From Tolypothrix brevis GSE-NOS-MK-07-07A (GTDB lineage: Bacteria; Cyanobacteriota; Cyanobacteriia; Cyanobacteriales; Nostocaceae): a stretch of 64,000 nt of DNA. The translations under genes were made by a program, and so were the position numbers. How positions within the stretch are numbered: position 1 is the stretch's first letter; the number at the start of each line of letters is the position of its first letter. The stretch lies in assembly GCA_019358985.1 (NCBI GenBank), contig JAHHIJ010000012.1, positions 62,001-126,000 on the forward strand. The letters are read 5' to 3'. The notes below the pieces were generated by a model that was not told the DNA's origin, made no database searches, and saw only the letters and a list, made by a program, of their open reading frames with translations. Of this stretch, positions 1 through 9,610 are shown in pieces.

Positions 1-126
1 GATGGAGTACCGTAGCTTAACTACCCGGAGGGTGTCGATTTTTTTGCTGCAAAACTGCCTTTGTGTGAGCGTCGCGTCACGCACCATTAAAAATGGTAGG
101 TTCTTAAATTTCCGTTCCTTAACAAC

Positions 127-2736
127 CTAAAACTTCCATGAAATTGTACCTTGAACAGTGAAAGGATCGCCTGAATACACAATTTCTCTAGACCCCCAAG
201 CTGTATAATACTGTACATCAAAGAGATTACGGAAATTTAGGGCAGCGCGGAATCGCTCACGTTCATAGAAAATTGCAGCATCTGTGCGGAAGTAACTAGG
301 TAATTCTACAGTGTTTGCCAAATCTGCATATACCTCACCACCAAAGTAAAATCCTAAACCAAGTCCCAGTCCTTGCAAATCACCTTTTTGAATTTTGTAA
401 GTTGTCCATATGTTAAATGAGTGTTCAGGAGCAGAAAATAATCGATTGCCCACTGGAATTGTATTGTCTTTCGTCACTCTGGCATCGTTGTAAGCATACC
501 CAGCAATAATGTTCCACCCCGGTAAAATTTCGCCACTGATATCCAATTCAATTCCTCGACTTCTTTGTTCTCCAGTTTGAACCGAAAAATTAGGATTATT
601 GGGATCGGATGTCGTCACATTGGAGCGGGTCAAATCATAGAAGGCGAGGGTAGTAGAAAGTTTACTGGTCAAGTCAGCTTTGATACCTACTTCATACTGC
701 GTCCCCCGTCCTGGCTCGAATGCTTCTCCGCCCGCTGATGTACCAATAGTTGGCGTAAAAGATCGAGAAAAACTGGCATAAAGAGAAATCGGTGGGATAG
801 GTTGATAGACAATCCCCACCCTTGGGCTAAATGCAGTGTCTGATTGACTAGTTTCGACGTTTGTGAGTCGATCCGTTGTGCGTTCATCAAATATATCTAC
901 TCGTCCGCCTAGCAAAAGCTTCAAGTTTTCAGCAAGAGTGATTTGATCTTGGAGATAAATACCAAGCGTGTCCGTAGTTCTAAAGTTGACGAAGCTACGA
1001 CCTGTGGAGACAACATTTTGATCGTACACTGGGTTGAAAATATCTATCGGGGCAGCAGTTCCAAATTCAAAGTTTAAATCTCTTGTAGATCGATTCAAAC
1101 TGAAGCCGACTAGGAGTTGATGATTGATGGAGCCAGTGCTGAATTTACCAAGTAGATTTGTATCCAAATAATAATAATTAAAATATTGACTGCCAATTCC
1201 AAACCCTCGGTTCAGAGTGCGATTATCAGCCGCTAGACTAGTAGGGAAAATATCAGGCTTATCATTACGATCGTCGTCATTGTACAATGTATAACGGAAG
1301 GCATTTCGCAACTTCCAGTTTTCATTAAATCGATGCTCTAAGCTATACCCAATTCTGCCATTGATGGTTAGGTTATCTGTTAATGGTCCTGCTGGGCTAA
1401 AACTACGGCTTACTTTTCCATTGGGGTTCAGTAATACAGTACCCACTGTTGGTAATCCTTGTGGTGTCTGTCCATTTCTTTCCAAAATATTGACATCACC
1501 CTCTACAGCTAGGTCTGTATTTTTACCCAGGCTAAAACTCAAACTGGGAGCAATGGAAAAATTTCTAGATTCATTAAAGTCAACAAAGGTTTCGGTGCTC
1601 CGATAACCAGCATTGAAGCGATAGAGAGCCGTTTTAGAATCATTCAACGGTCCAGAGAAATCGATTGTCCCCTGATAGTCATTAAAACTACCAATAGTCA
1701 CGCCGATTTCGTAAAACGGATCGCGCAGTGGTTGTTTCGTAACAAAGTTAATAGTTCCACCTACACCACCCGTTCCACTATCTCCATACAAAACGGAGGC
1801 TGGACCCTTCAATACTTCTAGCCTTTCCAGATTGACAAAGCTACCATCACTAGTTATTTGTGGGTCGGGAAGCCCGTTTACGAGAGCGCCAAAAGCCTCG
1901 AAGCCTCGAATAGTAAAATAGTTTCTACTTCCATACCCAATTGTGGTTACACCGCTAACATTTTCCAGTCCGTCTGTAATGCTTCTTGCTTGACGGTCTT
2001 GCAGCACCTGTCGAGGCACCACCTGAATCGACTGGGGAATATCTCGTAAGGGTGTGTCAGTTCTGGTTCCCACTGAGGTATCTGGTACGCGATAGTTGTC
2101 TTGCTCCCCTGTCACCACCAACTCAATTGGATCGTCCTGGGTTTTTTCAGGTTGTTCCGTGACTGGCTTTTCGTCTACTGGAGGTGTGTCTGGTGGTTTT
2201 GTTGCGGTTTCTGTGGATGCTACAGTAAAAATCAACCCGGTATTATCATCAAATAACTCAACTACTGGTAAAGCTTTCTCCCCAACTACAGTCACCCGCA
2301 CGGTATTCGCATCAACATTTGTAACTGTAATTTCAGTAATTCCCGCAAGCGGTTTTTCCGATTTAAAGGTGAAAGCCTCACCGTTCGCTAATCGCAACTG
2401 CCCACCAGTAATATCTGCAATAAAATTATTACCCGTACTGCGATTGGCGACTTGCAGTTTATCCCCTGCGGTTGTCTCTAAAATCATCTCCACACCCTTC
2501 TCGGTGGGTTTGGCTTTTACTCCCGTAATTGATACTACTTCCCCTGGAGTCGCAGGTGTATTTGTTGGTGTTGGTTGTTGTACCAACATAATTGCGCTAG
2601 TTACGCGAAGTTCGACATCGCTCAGTTGGGGAATATCGAGTATCTTATCCTCAGCTAATCCCGGTTGTGCGAAGTATACCCAAATACCAACGAAAAGCCA
2701 CAAACGCATACCTACGGTCAAGTCACAACGCTTCAT
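127..2736 (-). CDS. TonB-dependent siderophore receptor with AMIN domain
   Basis: Outer-membrane, TonB-energised ferric-siderophore receptor, 869 aa. Residues 1-29 look like a signal peptide (hydrophobic core, end near GLAED). An AMIN domain follows at about 64-175, then an acidic/proline linker, a plug domain at about 215-335 (DTPLRDIPQSI, FTIRGFE, LEVLKGPASVLYGD) and a beta-barrel that ends in an aromatic C-terminus (GTISWKF). An AMIN domain N-terminal to the plug is typical of cyanobacterial siderophore receptors. It lies downstream of an AraC regulator on the same strand, across a 165-bp spacer. Its first 200 codons are almost identical to those of the receptor at 6810-9431, while plug and barrel differ, which suggests a different ligand. 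The siderophore cannot be named from sequence. Confidence 0.93.
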   Translation of the reverse strand: MKRCDLTVGMRLWLFVGIWVYFAQPGLAEDKILDIPQLSDVELRVTSAIMLVQQPTPTNTPATPGEVVSITGVKAKPTEKGVEMILETTAGDKLQVANRSTGNNFIADITGGQLRLANGEAFTFKSEKPLAGITEITVTNVDANTVRVTVVGEKALPVVELFDDNTGLIFTVASTETATKPPDTPPVDEKPVTEQPEKTQDDPIELVVTGEQDNYRVPDTSVGTRTDTPLRDIPQSIQVVPRQVLQDRQARSITDGLENVSGVTTIGYGSRNYFTIRGFEAFGALVNGLPDPQITSDGSFVNLERLEVLKGPASVLYGDSGTGGVGGTINFVTKQPLRDPFYEIGVTIGSFNDYQGTIDFSGPLNDSKTALYRFNAGYRSTETFVDFNESRNFSIAPSLSFSLGKNTDLAVEGDVNILERNGQTPQGLPTVGTVLLNPNGKVSRSFSPAGPLTDNLTINGRIGYSLEHRFNENWKLRNAFRYTLYNDDDRNDKPDIFPTSLAADNRTLNRGFGIGSQYFNYYYLDTNLLGKFSTGSINHQLLVGFSLNRSTRDLNFEFGTAAPIDIFNPVYDQNVVSTGRSFVNFRTTDTLGIYLQDQITLAENLKLLLGGRVDIFDERTTDRLTNVETSQSDTAFSPRVGIVYQPIPPISLYASFSRSFTPTIGTSAGGEAFEPGRGTQYEVGIKADLTSKLSTTLAFYDLTRSNVTTSDPNNPNFSVQTGEQRSRGIELDISGEILPGWNIIAGYAYNDARVTKDNTIPVGNRLFSAPEHSFNIWTTYKIQKGDLQGLGLGLGFYFGGEVYADLANTVELPSYFRTDAAIFYERERFRAALNFRNLFDVQYYTAWGSREIVYSGDPFTVQGTISWKF

Positions 2737-2888
2737 AATTACTCCCTATTTATACTCCTCACATCCCCACCAAAGGAATCCACCCAGGTTCAGTCCTTTG
2801 CTAGACAACTCAAATCAACAATTATTGCGAAAGATTATTAACTTGGGTAACGTGAGTATAAAAGAGAGTTAGCTGCAAAATCTATCAT

Positions 2889-2915
2889 CAAACGGCAATT
2901 ATTATCGCCAAACGG
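2889..2915. promoter_or_regulatory. Direct heptamer repeat, candidate AraC operator
   Basis: CAAACGG occurs twice with a 20-bp period (2889-2895 and 2909-2915), about two helical turns. The site is in the AraC/receptor junction, some 150 bp before the receptor start, and partly overlaps the 3' end of the AraC gene. The same pair is kept at 9584-9610. AraC-family proteins bind tandem half-sites with about this spacing. The assignment to this regulator is inference. Confidence 0.3.
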
Positions 2916-3942
2916 ACAATTTACCAGCCGAGCATTCTCTAGGGGTAATACCAAATTGACGCTTGAAAGCTGCGGTAAAATGCGATGAACTCGAATAACC
3001 CACTATCATTGCCACTTCTGTGATAGAAAATTGACCGAAGCACAATAAGTTCTTGGCTTTTTCCATTCTTTGGTTAGTTAAATAACCAAATACAGTTGTA
3101 TTAAATAATTCTTGAAAACCCCTGCGAAGGGTTCTCTCACTTACTCCTACAGTTTGCGCTAAATCCAGTAATGAGGGCGCATTTTCTAGCCGGGATACTA
3201 AAATTTTCCTAGCTCGATAAATAGAGTCAATGGTTTCTCTACGCAAACGGGGAGATGGTTGGCTTTTCTTTTGCTCGGCAAGAATAGGAGCTAGTTGCAG
3301 TGCCATTAATTCTATAACTTTCCCCTGCAAATACATCCGTTTTGTCATTCCTTCGTAGGGACAATTGATAATTTGCCTGGCAACTAAATCAACTGCCGTT
3401 GTCGCTTCCGGAAAAATTAGTGTTTGCCAATCTTCACCTTTGGCAAACATTGCCAATTCGGGAGGAATTTCTCCATCCTGACCAGGAAAAAAAGTTGCTA
3501 GTAATTGCGGTGGCATCTTGATGTCAACGGAGACTATTTTCTGAGATTTGGGAACACAAACATTCATAGAAGGTTGAATTCCACCACCAGAAATTGATGT
3601 ATAACCGCCTCCCAGTTGTCCAAAACTAGCTCTGTATACTCCTGAAGTCAAAACATTAAATTGCAAAGGGTGTTGTGATTCCGGGTATTGAAATATGACA
3701 TCATCATTGAATTCATATTCCTCTATTGTTAACCAAAGTTCGGGATATAGTTCAATGCTTTGTATATAGCCCTTACCCAGTTGCTTGGGTATTTCCCACC
3801 AAGATTCAAAGGATGGCAACGCAGATTTACATATACTGTTTTGATCTGCCTCTGCATATAGTTCGTTTTCTTCCGCTAGGGTTAGGGTAATAGTCATAAG
3901 CAATATTTTATTTTTAGGTATGGATTTAGGGAGGGAGTGCAT
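2902..3942 (-). CDS. AraC-family transcriptional regulator, PchR-like
   Basis: 346-aa regulator with a C-terminal double helix-turn-helix of the AraC/XylS family (about 240-340; SLLDLAQTVGVSERTLRRGF and ITEVAMIVGYSSSSHFTAAF). The N-terminal half (about 16-220) is a ligand-sensing region like that of the siderophore-responsive PchR group. It lies immediately upstream of a TonB-dependent receptor on the same strand, the usual arrangement for ferrisiderophore-dependent activation of the cognate receptor. An internal ATG at 3895-3897 (MTITLTLAEEN) may be the true start; neither start has a clear ribosome binding site. Its HTH half is almost identical to the second copy at 9597-10637, while residues about 100-140 of the sensor differ. 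Confidence 0.88.
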   Translation of the reverse strand: MHSLPKSIPKNKILLMTITLTLAEENELYAEADQNSICKSALPSFESWWEIPKQLGKGYIQSIELYPELWLTIEEYEFNDDVIFQYPESQHPLQFNVLTSGVYRASFGQLGGGYTSISGGGIQPSMNVCVPKSQKIVSVDIKMPPQLLATFFPGQDGEIPPELAMFAKGEDWQTLIFPEATTAVDLVARQIINCPYEGMTKRMYLQGKVIELMALQLAPILAEQKKSQPSPRLRRETIDSIYRARKILVSRLENAPSLLDLAQTVGVSERTLRRGFQELFNTTVFGYLTNQRMEKAKNLLCFGQFSITEVAMIVGYSSSSHFTAAFKRQFGITPRECSAGKLSVWR

Positions 3943-3963
3943 TTTATCAAGAAACTAATTTAA

Positions 3964-3978
3964 TGATAGTATTTATCA
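3964..3978. promoter_or_regulatory. Inverted repeat upstream of AraC, Fur-like candidate
   Basis: TGATA-GTATT-TATCA is a perfect 5+5+5 inverted repeat in AT-rich sequence just before the AraC gene. It resembles the GATAAT-type arms of Fur boxes. The identical site precedes the second AraC copy at 10659-10673. If it is an operator, the downstream ATG at 3897 becomes the more natural start. Inference only. Confidence 0.28.
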
Positions 3979-4113
3979 ATAATTTTGTATAGTTGTTTGG
4001 GTGTCAGGTATGACGCGATACCTGCGGTAAGCTACGCGATCGCACTTCAAGGGAGCTAATAGCGCACTTTTTCCCATAAAATCAAGATGGTGTAATCTGC
4101 AAGCAATAGTTCC

Positions 4114-4986
4114 ATGCGTCGAGATTCCATATTTTATAAATTATTTCAACAATCCCCTAGTTTGTTATTTGAACTATTGACAAATCCACCAGAAAATGCA
4201 GCCGAGTATATTTTTGATTCGGTAGCAGTTAAAGAACCAAAATTTGAAATTGACGGTGTATTTCTACCACCACAAACTCAAAATCCTGGGGTTGTTTATT
4301 TTGCAGAAGTGCAGTTTCAACGGGATGAAAAACTATATGAACGGGTGTTTGCTGAGTCCTCACTATATTTTTACCGTAACCGACATCGATTTAGTGATTG
4401 GCAAGCCGTAATCATTTACCCATCACGTAATATCGAGCAATCAGATATTTATCCCCACCGAACCCAACTGAATGGAGAACAAGTACATAGAGTTTATTTG
4501 GATGAGTTGGGTGATATTCGTTCCTTACCTGTGTGGGTTGGGTTGATGGTGTTGACTACCCTAGAAGAAAATCGTGCAACCGAAGAAGCAAGGTATTTGC
4601 TAGCTAGAAATCAGCAGGAAGTACCTCAACCAGAAAATCGTGCCATCATAGATTTATTGACGACGATAATGGTTTATAAGTTTGAAGGTAAAAGTCAACG
4701 GGAGGTAGAAGAGATGTTAGGAATTACACTTCAAGAAACACGGGTTTATCGGGAGATTAGCGAAGCTGGAGAAAAAAGAGGACGGGAACAAGGACGAGAA
4801 GTAGAAGCCCGATCGCTCGTTTTGCGTCTATTATCCCGTAGAGTAGGGAAATTGCCTCAAGAGGTGCATCAGCGCGTTGAATCCCTTTCTCTGGAACAAT
4901 TGGAAAATCTGGGAGAAGCGTTGCTTGATTTTACCAGCATGGCTGATTTGGATGCTTGGTTGTCGGGATTGGATGGTAATTCTTGA
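4114..4986 (+). CDS. Rpn-like PD-(D/E)XK nuclease family protein (DUF2887/DUF4351 type)
   Basis: 290-aa protein of the large cyanobacterial family annotated as Rpn-type recombination-promoting nuclease or putative transposase. The N-terminal part (1-190) has a PD-(D/E)XK-like core: FEID (Asp) at about 47-50 and AEVQFQ (Glu-x-Gln) at about 68-73. A later segment (IIDLLTTIMVYKFEGKSQREVEEMLG) and a C-terminal DUF4351-like helical tail (about 225-290, ending SMADLDAWLSGLDGNS) are typical. It is divergent from the AraC gene and has no obvious part in siderophore uptake. A second copy, differing in the charged stretch before the tail, is at 10810-11667. Catalytic activity is not shown by the sequence alone. 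Confidence 0.8.
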   Translation: MRRDSIFYKLFQQSPSLLFELLTNPPENAAEYIFDSVAVKEPKFEIDGVFLPPQTQNPGVVYFAEVQFQRDEKLYERVFAESSLYFYRNRHRFSDWQAVIIYPSRNIEQSDIYPHRTQLNGEQVHRVYLDELGDIRSLPVWVGLMVLTTLEENRATEEARYLLARNQQEVPQPENRAIIDLLTTIMVYKFEGKSQREVEEMLGITLQETRVYREISEAGEKRGREQGREVEARSLVLRLLSRRVGKLPQEVHQRVESLSLEQLENLGEALLDFTSMADLDAWLSGLDGNS

Positions 4987-4989
4987 TGA

Positions 4990-5095
4990 GCGATCGCTCC
5001 CACTTCGGGGGATTTAGTAGGCGATCGCCCGCATAAATCCTTAACCTACAGTCGCTACGGGAGATTGCGTAGTTTATCACCATAGCGATCGCGCT
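4990..5095. repeat. HIP1-rich intergenic repeat, copy A
   Basis: A block of about 106 bp that starts and ends in GCGATCGC octamers, with a third in the middle, and contains TCCCACTTCGGGGGATTTAG and CAGTCGCTACGGGAGATTGC. It recurs twice in full and once in part at 11745-12043. It fills most of the gap between the Rpn-like gene and the DUF1636 gene. Confidence 0.85.
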
Positions 5096-5121
5096 GTCAC
5101 CTGCAACCTATTCCTTACTCC

Positions 5122-5589
5122 CTACTCCCTGGTTTTCTTGCCAGTAACTACGGGAGGAATTGAAGCAAAAATAGCTGATTGTAAAAGTTTAGGAAACTTT
5201 TTCCAAGCTATATTACCTTTACGGCTTTTAATATACATTTGCATAAATTCTAACAATGCTTCCGGACTTTCTTCTGTTGGCAGATTCACAAAAAGATAGG
5301 TGGGTTTTTCTGGGCTTGATATGGAGACTACACAGCCTTGACTACAAGCCCATAAGCATTCAACGGGTTTAATTTCTAAGTCTTCAGATGTCAAATCTTT
5401 GCTGCGTAAACCGTTCAATTTGTCAAGTAAGATAGTGCCGTCGGCGGGTTGATTTTTTGGTCTTTCTTCGGAGGAGCAGTGGCAGGATTTGCAGACAAAG
5501 AGAGTGGGTTTGGTTGTGGAGCGAGGATGGGTTGAATTGGTGTTTTTAGGGGAAATCAATGACTTTATCGATGTTAATAGTTTTTTCAT
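5122..5589 (-). CDS. DUF1636-family putative metal-binding protein
   Basis: About 155 aa from the ATG at 5587-5589 (MKKLLTSIKSL). The reading frame is open back to 5634, but the extra 15 residues look non-coding. Cysteines CKSCHC near residues 35-40 and CLWACSQGC near 80-88 form a ferredoxin-like metal or 2Fe-2S binding pattern typical of DUF1636, a family often found beside iron or cobalamin uptake genes in cyanobacteria. It is the last gene of the minus-strand set AraC, receptor (broken), FecB-like protein, DUF1636, which supports a role in iron homeostasis. The biochemical function is unknown. Confidence 0.75.
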   Translation of the reverse strand: MKKLLTSIKSLISPKNTNSTHPRSTTKPTLFVCKSCHCSSEERPKNQPADGTILLDKLNGLRSKDLTSEDLEIKPVECLWACSQGCVVSISSPEKPTYLFVNLPTEESPEALLEFMQMYIKSRKGNIAWKKFPKLLQSAIFASIPPVVTGKKTRE

Positions 5590-5808
5590 AATTTTATAAT
5601 TCAGCTTTATATTTAATCTTATGCTTTCAATCAACTCGAAATCAACAGGCTTAATTAGCTTCCACAGATATATATTTTATCTCAGTTTTAAACATTGCAT
5701 ACGAAAAACTATGGATCATGAATAGCCGACAGTTTAAAGCTTTGCGTATCGAAAAATTCCCTCATTACACATGATGGTCTGAAAGAACGGATAAATGTTG
5801 ATTATCGA

Positions 5809-6789
5809 CTATTTATCATTAACAAGGTATTTCTCCAAATCATCAAGAATGGCATTAATAGCAAAAATATCTGAACTATGCCAATGTGCGCCGACAAGAT
5901 AAACTTTATTTTTTTGTACAACTTCAAGTTGCGACCACAAAGGGTTTTGTTTGAGCTTCTCTAACGTCTCTTTATCATCTTCCCTTTCCCAAGATACAAA
6001 AAATAGAACATCCCCATCAATATCAGATATTTTTTCCTTGGATATATTATCGATATAAAAGAAATCCCCTCTCTGTGATTTGGGACGTTGGAGACCAATA
6101 TCCTTCAAAACTGACCCAGAAAAATGCTTTTCTCCATAAGACCAAATGCCGTATTCTGAAGATGTATTTGCAATAGATACTTCCATAGTTTTGCGGCGAT
6201 TCTCCTTTGGAGTAGCTGCACCAACCACCAAAGCTTGCTGAAGTTTTTTCACCCGTTGCCAATACTGATCTATCAATTGCTGACCTTCTTTTTCTTTGCC
6301 CAAAACAGTAGCAAGTTCCTTTAGCATATCTTGCCAAGGGGGTCGAGGAAAAGGTGTATTAAGTACGACTGTGGGGGCAATATAAGATAACTGTTTGTAA
6401 ATACCTTTCAACTCCGAACCAGAAATAATTAGGTCTGGCTTAAGCCTCAAAATTTTTTCTATATTCGGGTTGTTATAAGCCCCAACAGATTCGACTATAT
6501 CGACTTTGCCTTGAAGATACTTTGGTATTGGAAAGCCCACAACATAAGTCGATGCAATAGGATGGATACCTAACGCCCAAATATTTGCTGAACCATCAAG
6601 AGTTACTACCCGTTGAGGATTGCGCGGAACGCAAGTGCTACCCATGACGTGTTGCACAATTCGGCAATCTTTCACGGGTTGTTGTTGAAATGTTTGGATA
6701 CTGCTGCGGGAATAACAACTGACAACTAAAATTAGAGTCACGATTCCCAACAGCAGTTTTGTATAACGGTGATGGCAAAAATATCTCAT
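5809..6789 (-). CDS. FecB-like iron-siderophore ABC transporter substrate-binding lipoprotein
   Basis: 326-aa periplasmic binding protein of the helical-backbone FecB/FhuD type. An N-terminal hydrophobic segment ends in a lipobox (LVVSC at about 21-25), so it is probably anchored as a lipoprotein. The body has the two-lobe signature: QRVVTLDGSANIWALGIHPIAS, LRLKPDLIISGSELKG, NPLWSQLEVVQKNKVYLVGAHWHSS, and an end at DDLEKYLVNDK. It would deliver the ferrisiderophore from the outer-membrane receptor to an inner-membrane permease; no permease or ATPase is in the window. It starts only 20 bp after the receptor pseudogene ends, so the two were probably co-transcribed. Confidence 0.9.
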   Translation of the reverse strand: MRYFCHHRYTKLLLGIVTLILVVSCYSRSSIQTFQQQPVKDCRIVQHVMGSTCVPRNPQRVVTLDGSANIWALGIHPIASTYVVGFPIPKYLQGKVDIVESVGAYNNPNIEKILRLKPDLIISGSELKGIYKQLSYIAPTVVLNTPFPRPPWQDMLKELATVLGKEKEGQQLIDQYWQRVKKLQQALVVGAATPKENRRKTMEVSIANTSSEYGIWSYGEKHFSGSVLKDIGLQRPKSQRGDFFYIDNISKEKISDIDGDVLFFVSWEREDDKETLEKLKQNPLWSQLEVVQKNKVYLVGAHWHSSDIFAINAILDDLEKYLVNDK

Positions 6790-6809
6790 GCTTGTTAGTA
6801 ATTAAAAAA

Positions 6810-9431
6810 TTAAAACCGCCAAGATAGTGTACCTTGCACCGTAAATGGAGTTCCTATTTGCACAAAATCACTTGAGCCAAATCTACTGACATAGTTTTCA
6901 ATGTCAAAAATATTACGGAAGTTTAGGGCGGCGCGGAATTGATCTTGCTCGTAAAAAATTGCGGCATCTGTTCTCAAAAAACTTGGCAATTCGATGGTGT
7001 TGGCTGTATCTATGGGGCGATCGCCAAGGTAATATAACCCTAGACCAAACCCAAACCCTTTTAATGAACCAGTTTGTAACCGGTAGGTAGTCCACAGGTT
7101 AAATGAATGTTCGGGGGTGTTAAACAGTCTATTCCCCACAGGGATTGAATTATCTTCTGTGACTTTTGCATCGGTATAGGAATAACCAGCCGTGATGTTC
7201 CAACCTGGTAGAACCTCACCACCGATATCAAATTCGACTCCCCGACTTCTTTGTTCACCTGTTTGTACGGAAAAATTAGGATTAACTGGATCGGTGGTTG
7301 TCACATTGGAGCGAGTTAAGTCAAAAAACGCTAAAGTTGCAGATAATCGCTCGGTCAAGTCTGCTTTCACCCCAATCTCATACTGAGTACCCCGTTCTGG
7401 CTCGAATATTTCTCCACTTGCTGCTGTTCCAATCGTCGGAGCAAAAGAGCGCGAATAACTTGCGTACAGCGAGATGGGTTGTATCGGTTGATAAACAATT
7501 CCCACCCGTGGGCTAAAAGCTGTATCCGATTGACTACTTTCTGTATTTGTTAGTCGGTCGGTTCTGCGCTCGCTGAAGCTATCAAAGCGTCCACCCAATA
7601 AGAGTTTAAAATTCTGTGACAGGGCAATTTGGTTTTGTAGATAAATTCCGAGGATGTCTCTAGTGGTGAAACTAGAGGAGTTGCGATCGCCTGCAACCAA
7701 AGTTTGATCGTACACTGGATTAAAAATATCCACGGGTGCAGCCGGAATCCCAAACTCAAAGCTGAGATCACTTGTATTGCGGCTCAAACTAAATCCTGCC
7801 AAAAGCTGATGCTCGATAGTTCCGGTTTTGAACTTACTGAGTAAATTTGTATCTAAGAGATAATAATTATAGTACTGCTCGCCGACGGAACCATCTCGAT
7901 TCAAAGTGCGGTTATCTCCCTCCAATCCACTTGGAAAAAAATCGATATTACTATCGTCATCTCGATAAAATGTATATCGGAAACTATTACGCAGCTTTCA
8001 GTTATCGTTAAATTGGTGTTCGAGGCGATACCCAACCCGACCATTATAGGTGACGTTATTAGAGACAGGTCCAGTCGGATTAAAGCTACGGGAAATCTTG
8101 CCATTGGGGTTTGGTAGCAGCGTACCTAACACAGGTTGTGGTCCTGGTTGCTGACCATTCCGCTCTAACCGGTTCACATCTCCTTCTACAATTAAGTTTG
8201 TCCTGTCTCCCAGTTTCAAGCTTAAACTCGGTGCAATTGCCAAAGTCCCCGCCGAATTAAAATCTACGACACTATCGTTATAGCGAAAACCAGCAATTAA
8301 ACGGTAAAGTGCGGTTTTATCAGTGTTTAGGGGTCCAGATAAGTCCAGCGAACTTTGCAAAAAGCCGTAATTCCCAGCAGTCGTACTAATTTCAAAAAAT
8401 GGTTCGGAAAGAGGCTGTTTAGTCACATAGTTGATAGTTCCCCCAATACCACTAAATCCCGTATCACCATACAAAACAGAGGCTGGTCCCTTCAATACTT
8501 CTAACTGTTCAACATTGAAAAATATCCCATCGGAAGTAATCTGCGGATCTGGCAACCCATTTACAAGGGAGTTGGCATAGGCTTCAAATCCGCGAATTGT
8601 GAAAAAATCACGGCTTCCCGTACTTCCTGACCCCTGTGAGACAACCCCAGGGACATTTTCTAATGCTTCGGTAATACTCCGCGCTTGGGTATCTTGAATC
8701 ACCTGGCGCGGTACAACGTTAATCGACTGAGGAATATCCCGCAATGGTGTATCTGTTCTTGTTCCTACCGAAGTATCTGGTACACGATAGCTGTCTTGCT
8801 CCCCCGTCACCACCAACTCAATCGCATCATCCGGCTTCTCTTGGGGTTTCTCAGTTACTGGCTTTTCTTCTACTGGGGGTGTGTCTGGTGGTTTCGTTGC
8901 GGTTTCTGTGGATGCTACTGCAAAAATCAACCCGGTATTATCATCAAATAACTCAACTACTGGTAAAGCTTTCTCCCCAACTACCGTCACCTGCACAGTA
9001 TTCGCGTCAATATTCGTAACTGTAATTTCAGTAATTCCCGCAAGCGGTTTTTCCGATTTAAAGGTGAAAGCCTCACCGTTAGCTAATCGCAATTGCCCAC
9101 CAGTAATATCTGCAATAAAATTATTACCCGTACTGCGATTGGCGACTTGCAGTTTATCCCCTGCGGTTGTCTCTAAAATCATCTCCACACCCTTCTCGGT
9201 GGGTTTGGCTTTTACTCCCGTAATTGATACTACTTCCCCTGGAGTCGCAGGTGTATTTGTTGGTGTTGGTTGTTGTACCAACATAATTGCGCTAGTTACG
9301 CGAAGTTCGACATCGCTCAGTTGGGGAATATCGAGTATCTTATCCTCAGCTAATCCCGGTTGTGCGAAGTATACCCAAATACCAACGAAAAGCCACAAAC
9401 GCATACCTACGGTCAAGTCACAACGCTTCAT
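6810..9431 (-). pseudogene. TonB-dependent siderophore receptor with AMIN domain, interrupted by one in-frame TGA
   Basis: The reading frame is continuous over 874 codons apart from one TGA at 7998-8000. There the intact paralogue has a tryptophan codon (paralogue FNENWKLRNAFRY; here FNDN, stop, KLRNSFRY), so a single TGG-to-TGA change explains it. The N-terminal 477 aa carry signal peptide, AMIN domain, linker, plug and first strands. The remainder, 6810-7997, encodes the rest of the barrel and ends in a proper GTLSWRF. As it stands no functional barrel can be made unless the stop is read through or is a sequencing error. The start region is almost identical to the receptor at 127-2736. It sits between AraC and FecB-like genes, an otherwise complete uptake operon. 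Confidence 0.88.
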
Positions 9432-9583
9432 AATTACTCCCTATTTATACTCCTCACATCCCCACCAAAGGAATCCACCCAGGTTCAGTCCTTTGCTAGA
9501 CAACTCAAATCAACAATTATTGCGAAAGATTATTAACTTGGGTAACGTGAGTATAAAAGAGAGTTAGCTGCAAAATCTATCAT

Positions 9584-9610
9584 CAAACGGCAATTATTAT
9601 CGCCAAACGG
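9584..9610. promoter_or_regulatory. Direct heptamer repeat, second copy
   Basis: CAAACGG at 9584-9590 and 9604-9610, the duplicate of the site at 2889-2915, again between AraC and a receptor gene. Candidate AraC half-sites; inference. Confidence 0.3.

Larger units (their letters stand above)
2200..5095. repeat. Segmental duplication, copy 1
   Basis: From the AMIN-coding end of the receptor through the AraC gene, its upstream region, the Rpn-like gene and the HIP1-rich repeat after it, this block recurs at about 8895-11850 in the same orientation. The offset is 6,695-6,696 bp. The 165-bp receptor/AraC spacer (2737-2901 against 9432-9596) looks identical by eye. Divergence is concentrated in the AraC sensor part and inside the Rpn gene. 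The exact left boundary is uncertain because the receptors share homology throughout. Confidence 0.85.

Noticed and set aside
83-97. ACCATT-AAA-AATGGT hairpin downstream of the first receptor gene
   Set aside because: The stem is only 6 bp and no T-run follows on the minus strand, so it is not a supportable rho-independent terminator.
2096-2872. 258-codon plus-strand frame opposite the receptor AMIN region, also seen at 8881-9567 and 15311-15811
   Set aside because: It recurs only because the AMIN-coding DNA is repeated. The translation is Ser/Thr/Val-rich low-complexity sequence, the classic shadow of a biased minus-strand gene, and it lacks a credible start or ribosome binding site.
4114-4986. 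Rpn-like gene as part of a siderophore operon or as an insertion-sequence transposase
   Set aside because: It is divergent from the uptake genes, has no terminal inverted repeats around it, and family members are scattered widely in cyanobacteria. Linkage looks incidental.
6810-7925. 371-aa frame that starts inside the barrel of the broken receptor
   Set aside because: Its Met lies within the barrel. The frame is the continuation of the interrupted gene, with no signal peptide or plug, so it is not a separate gene.
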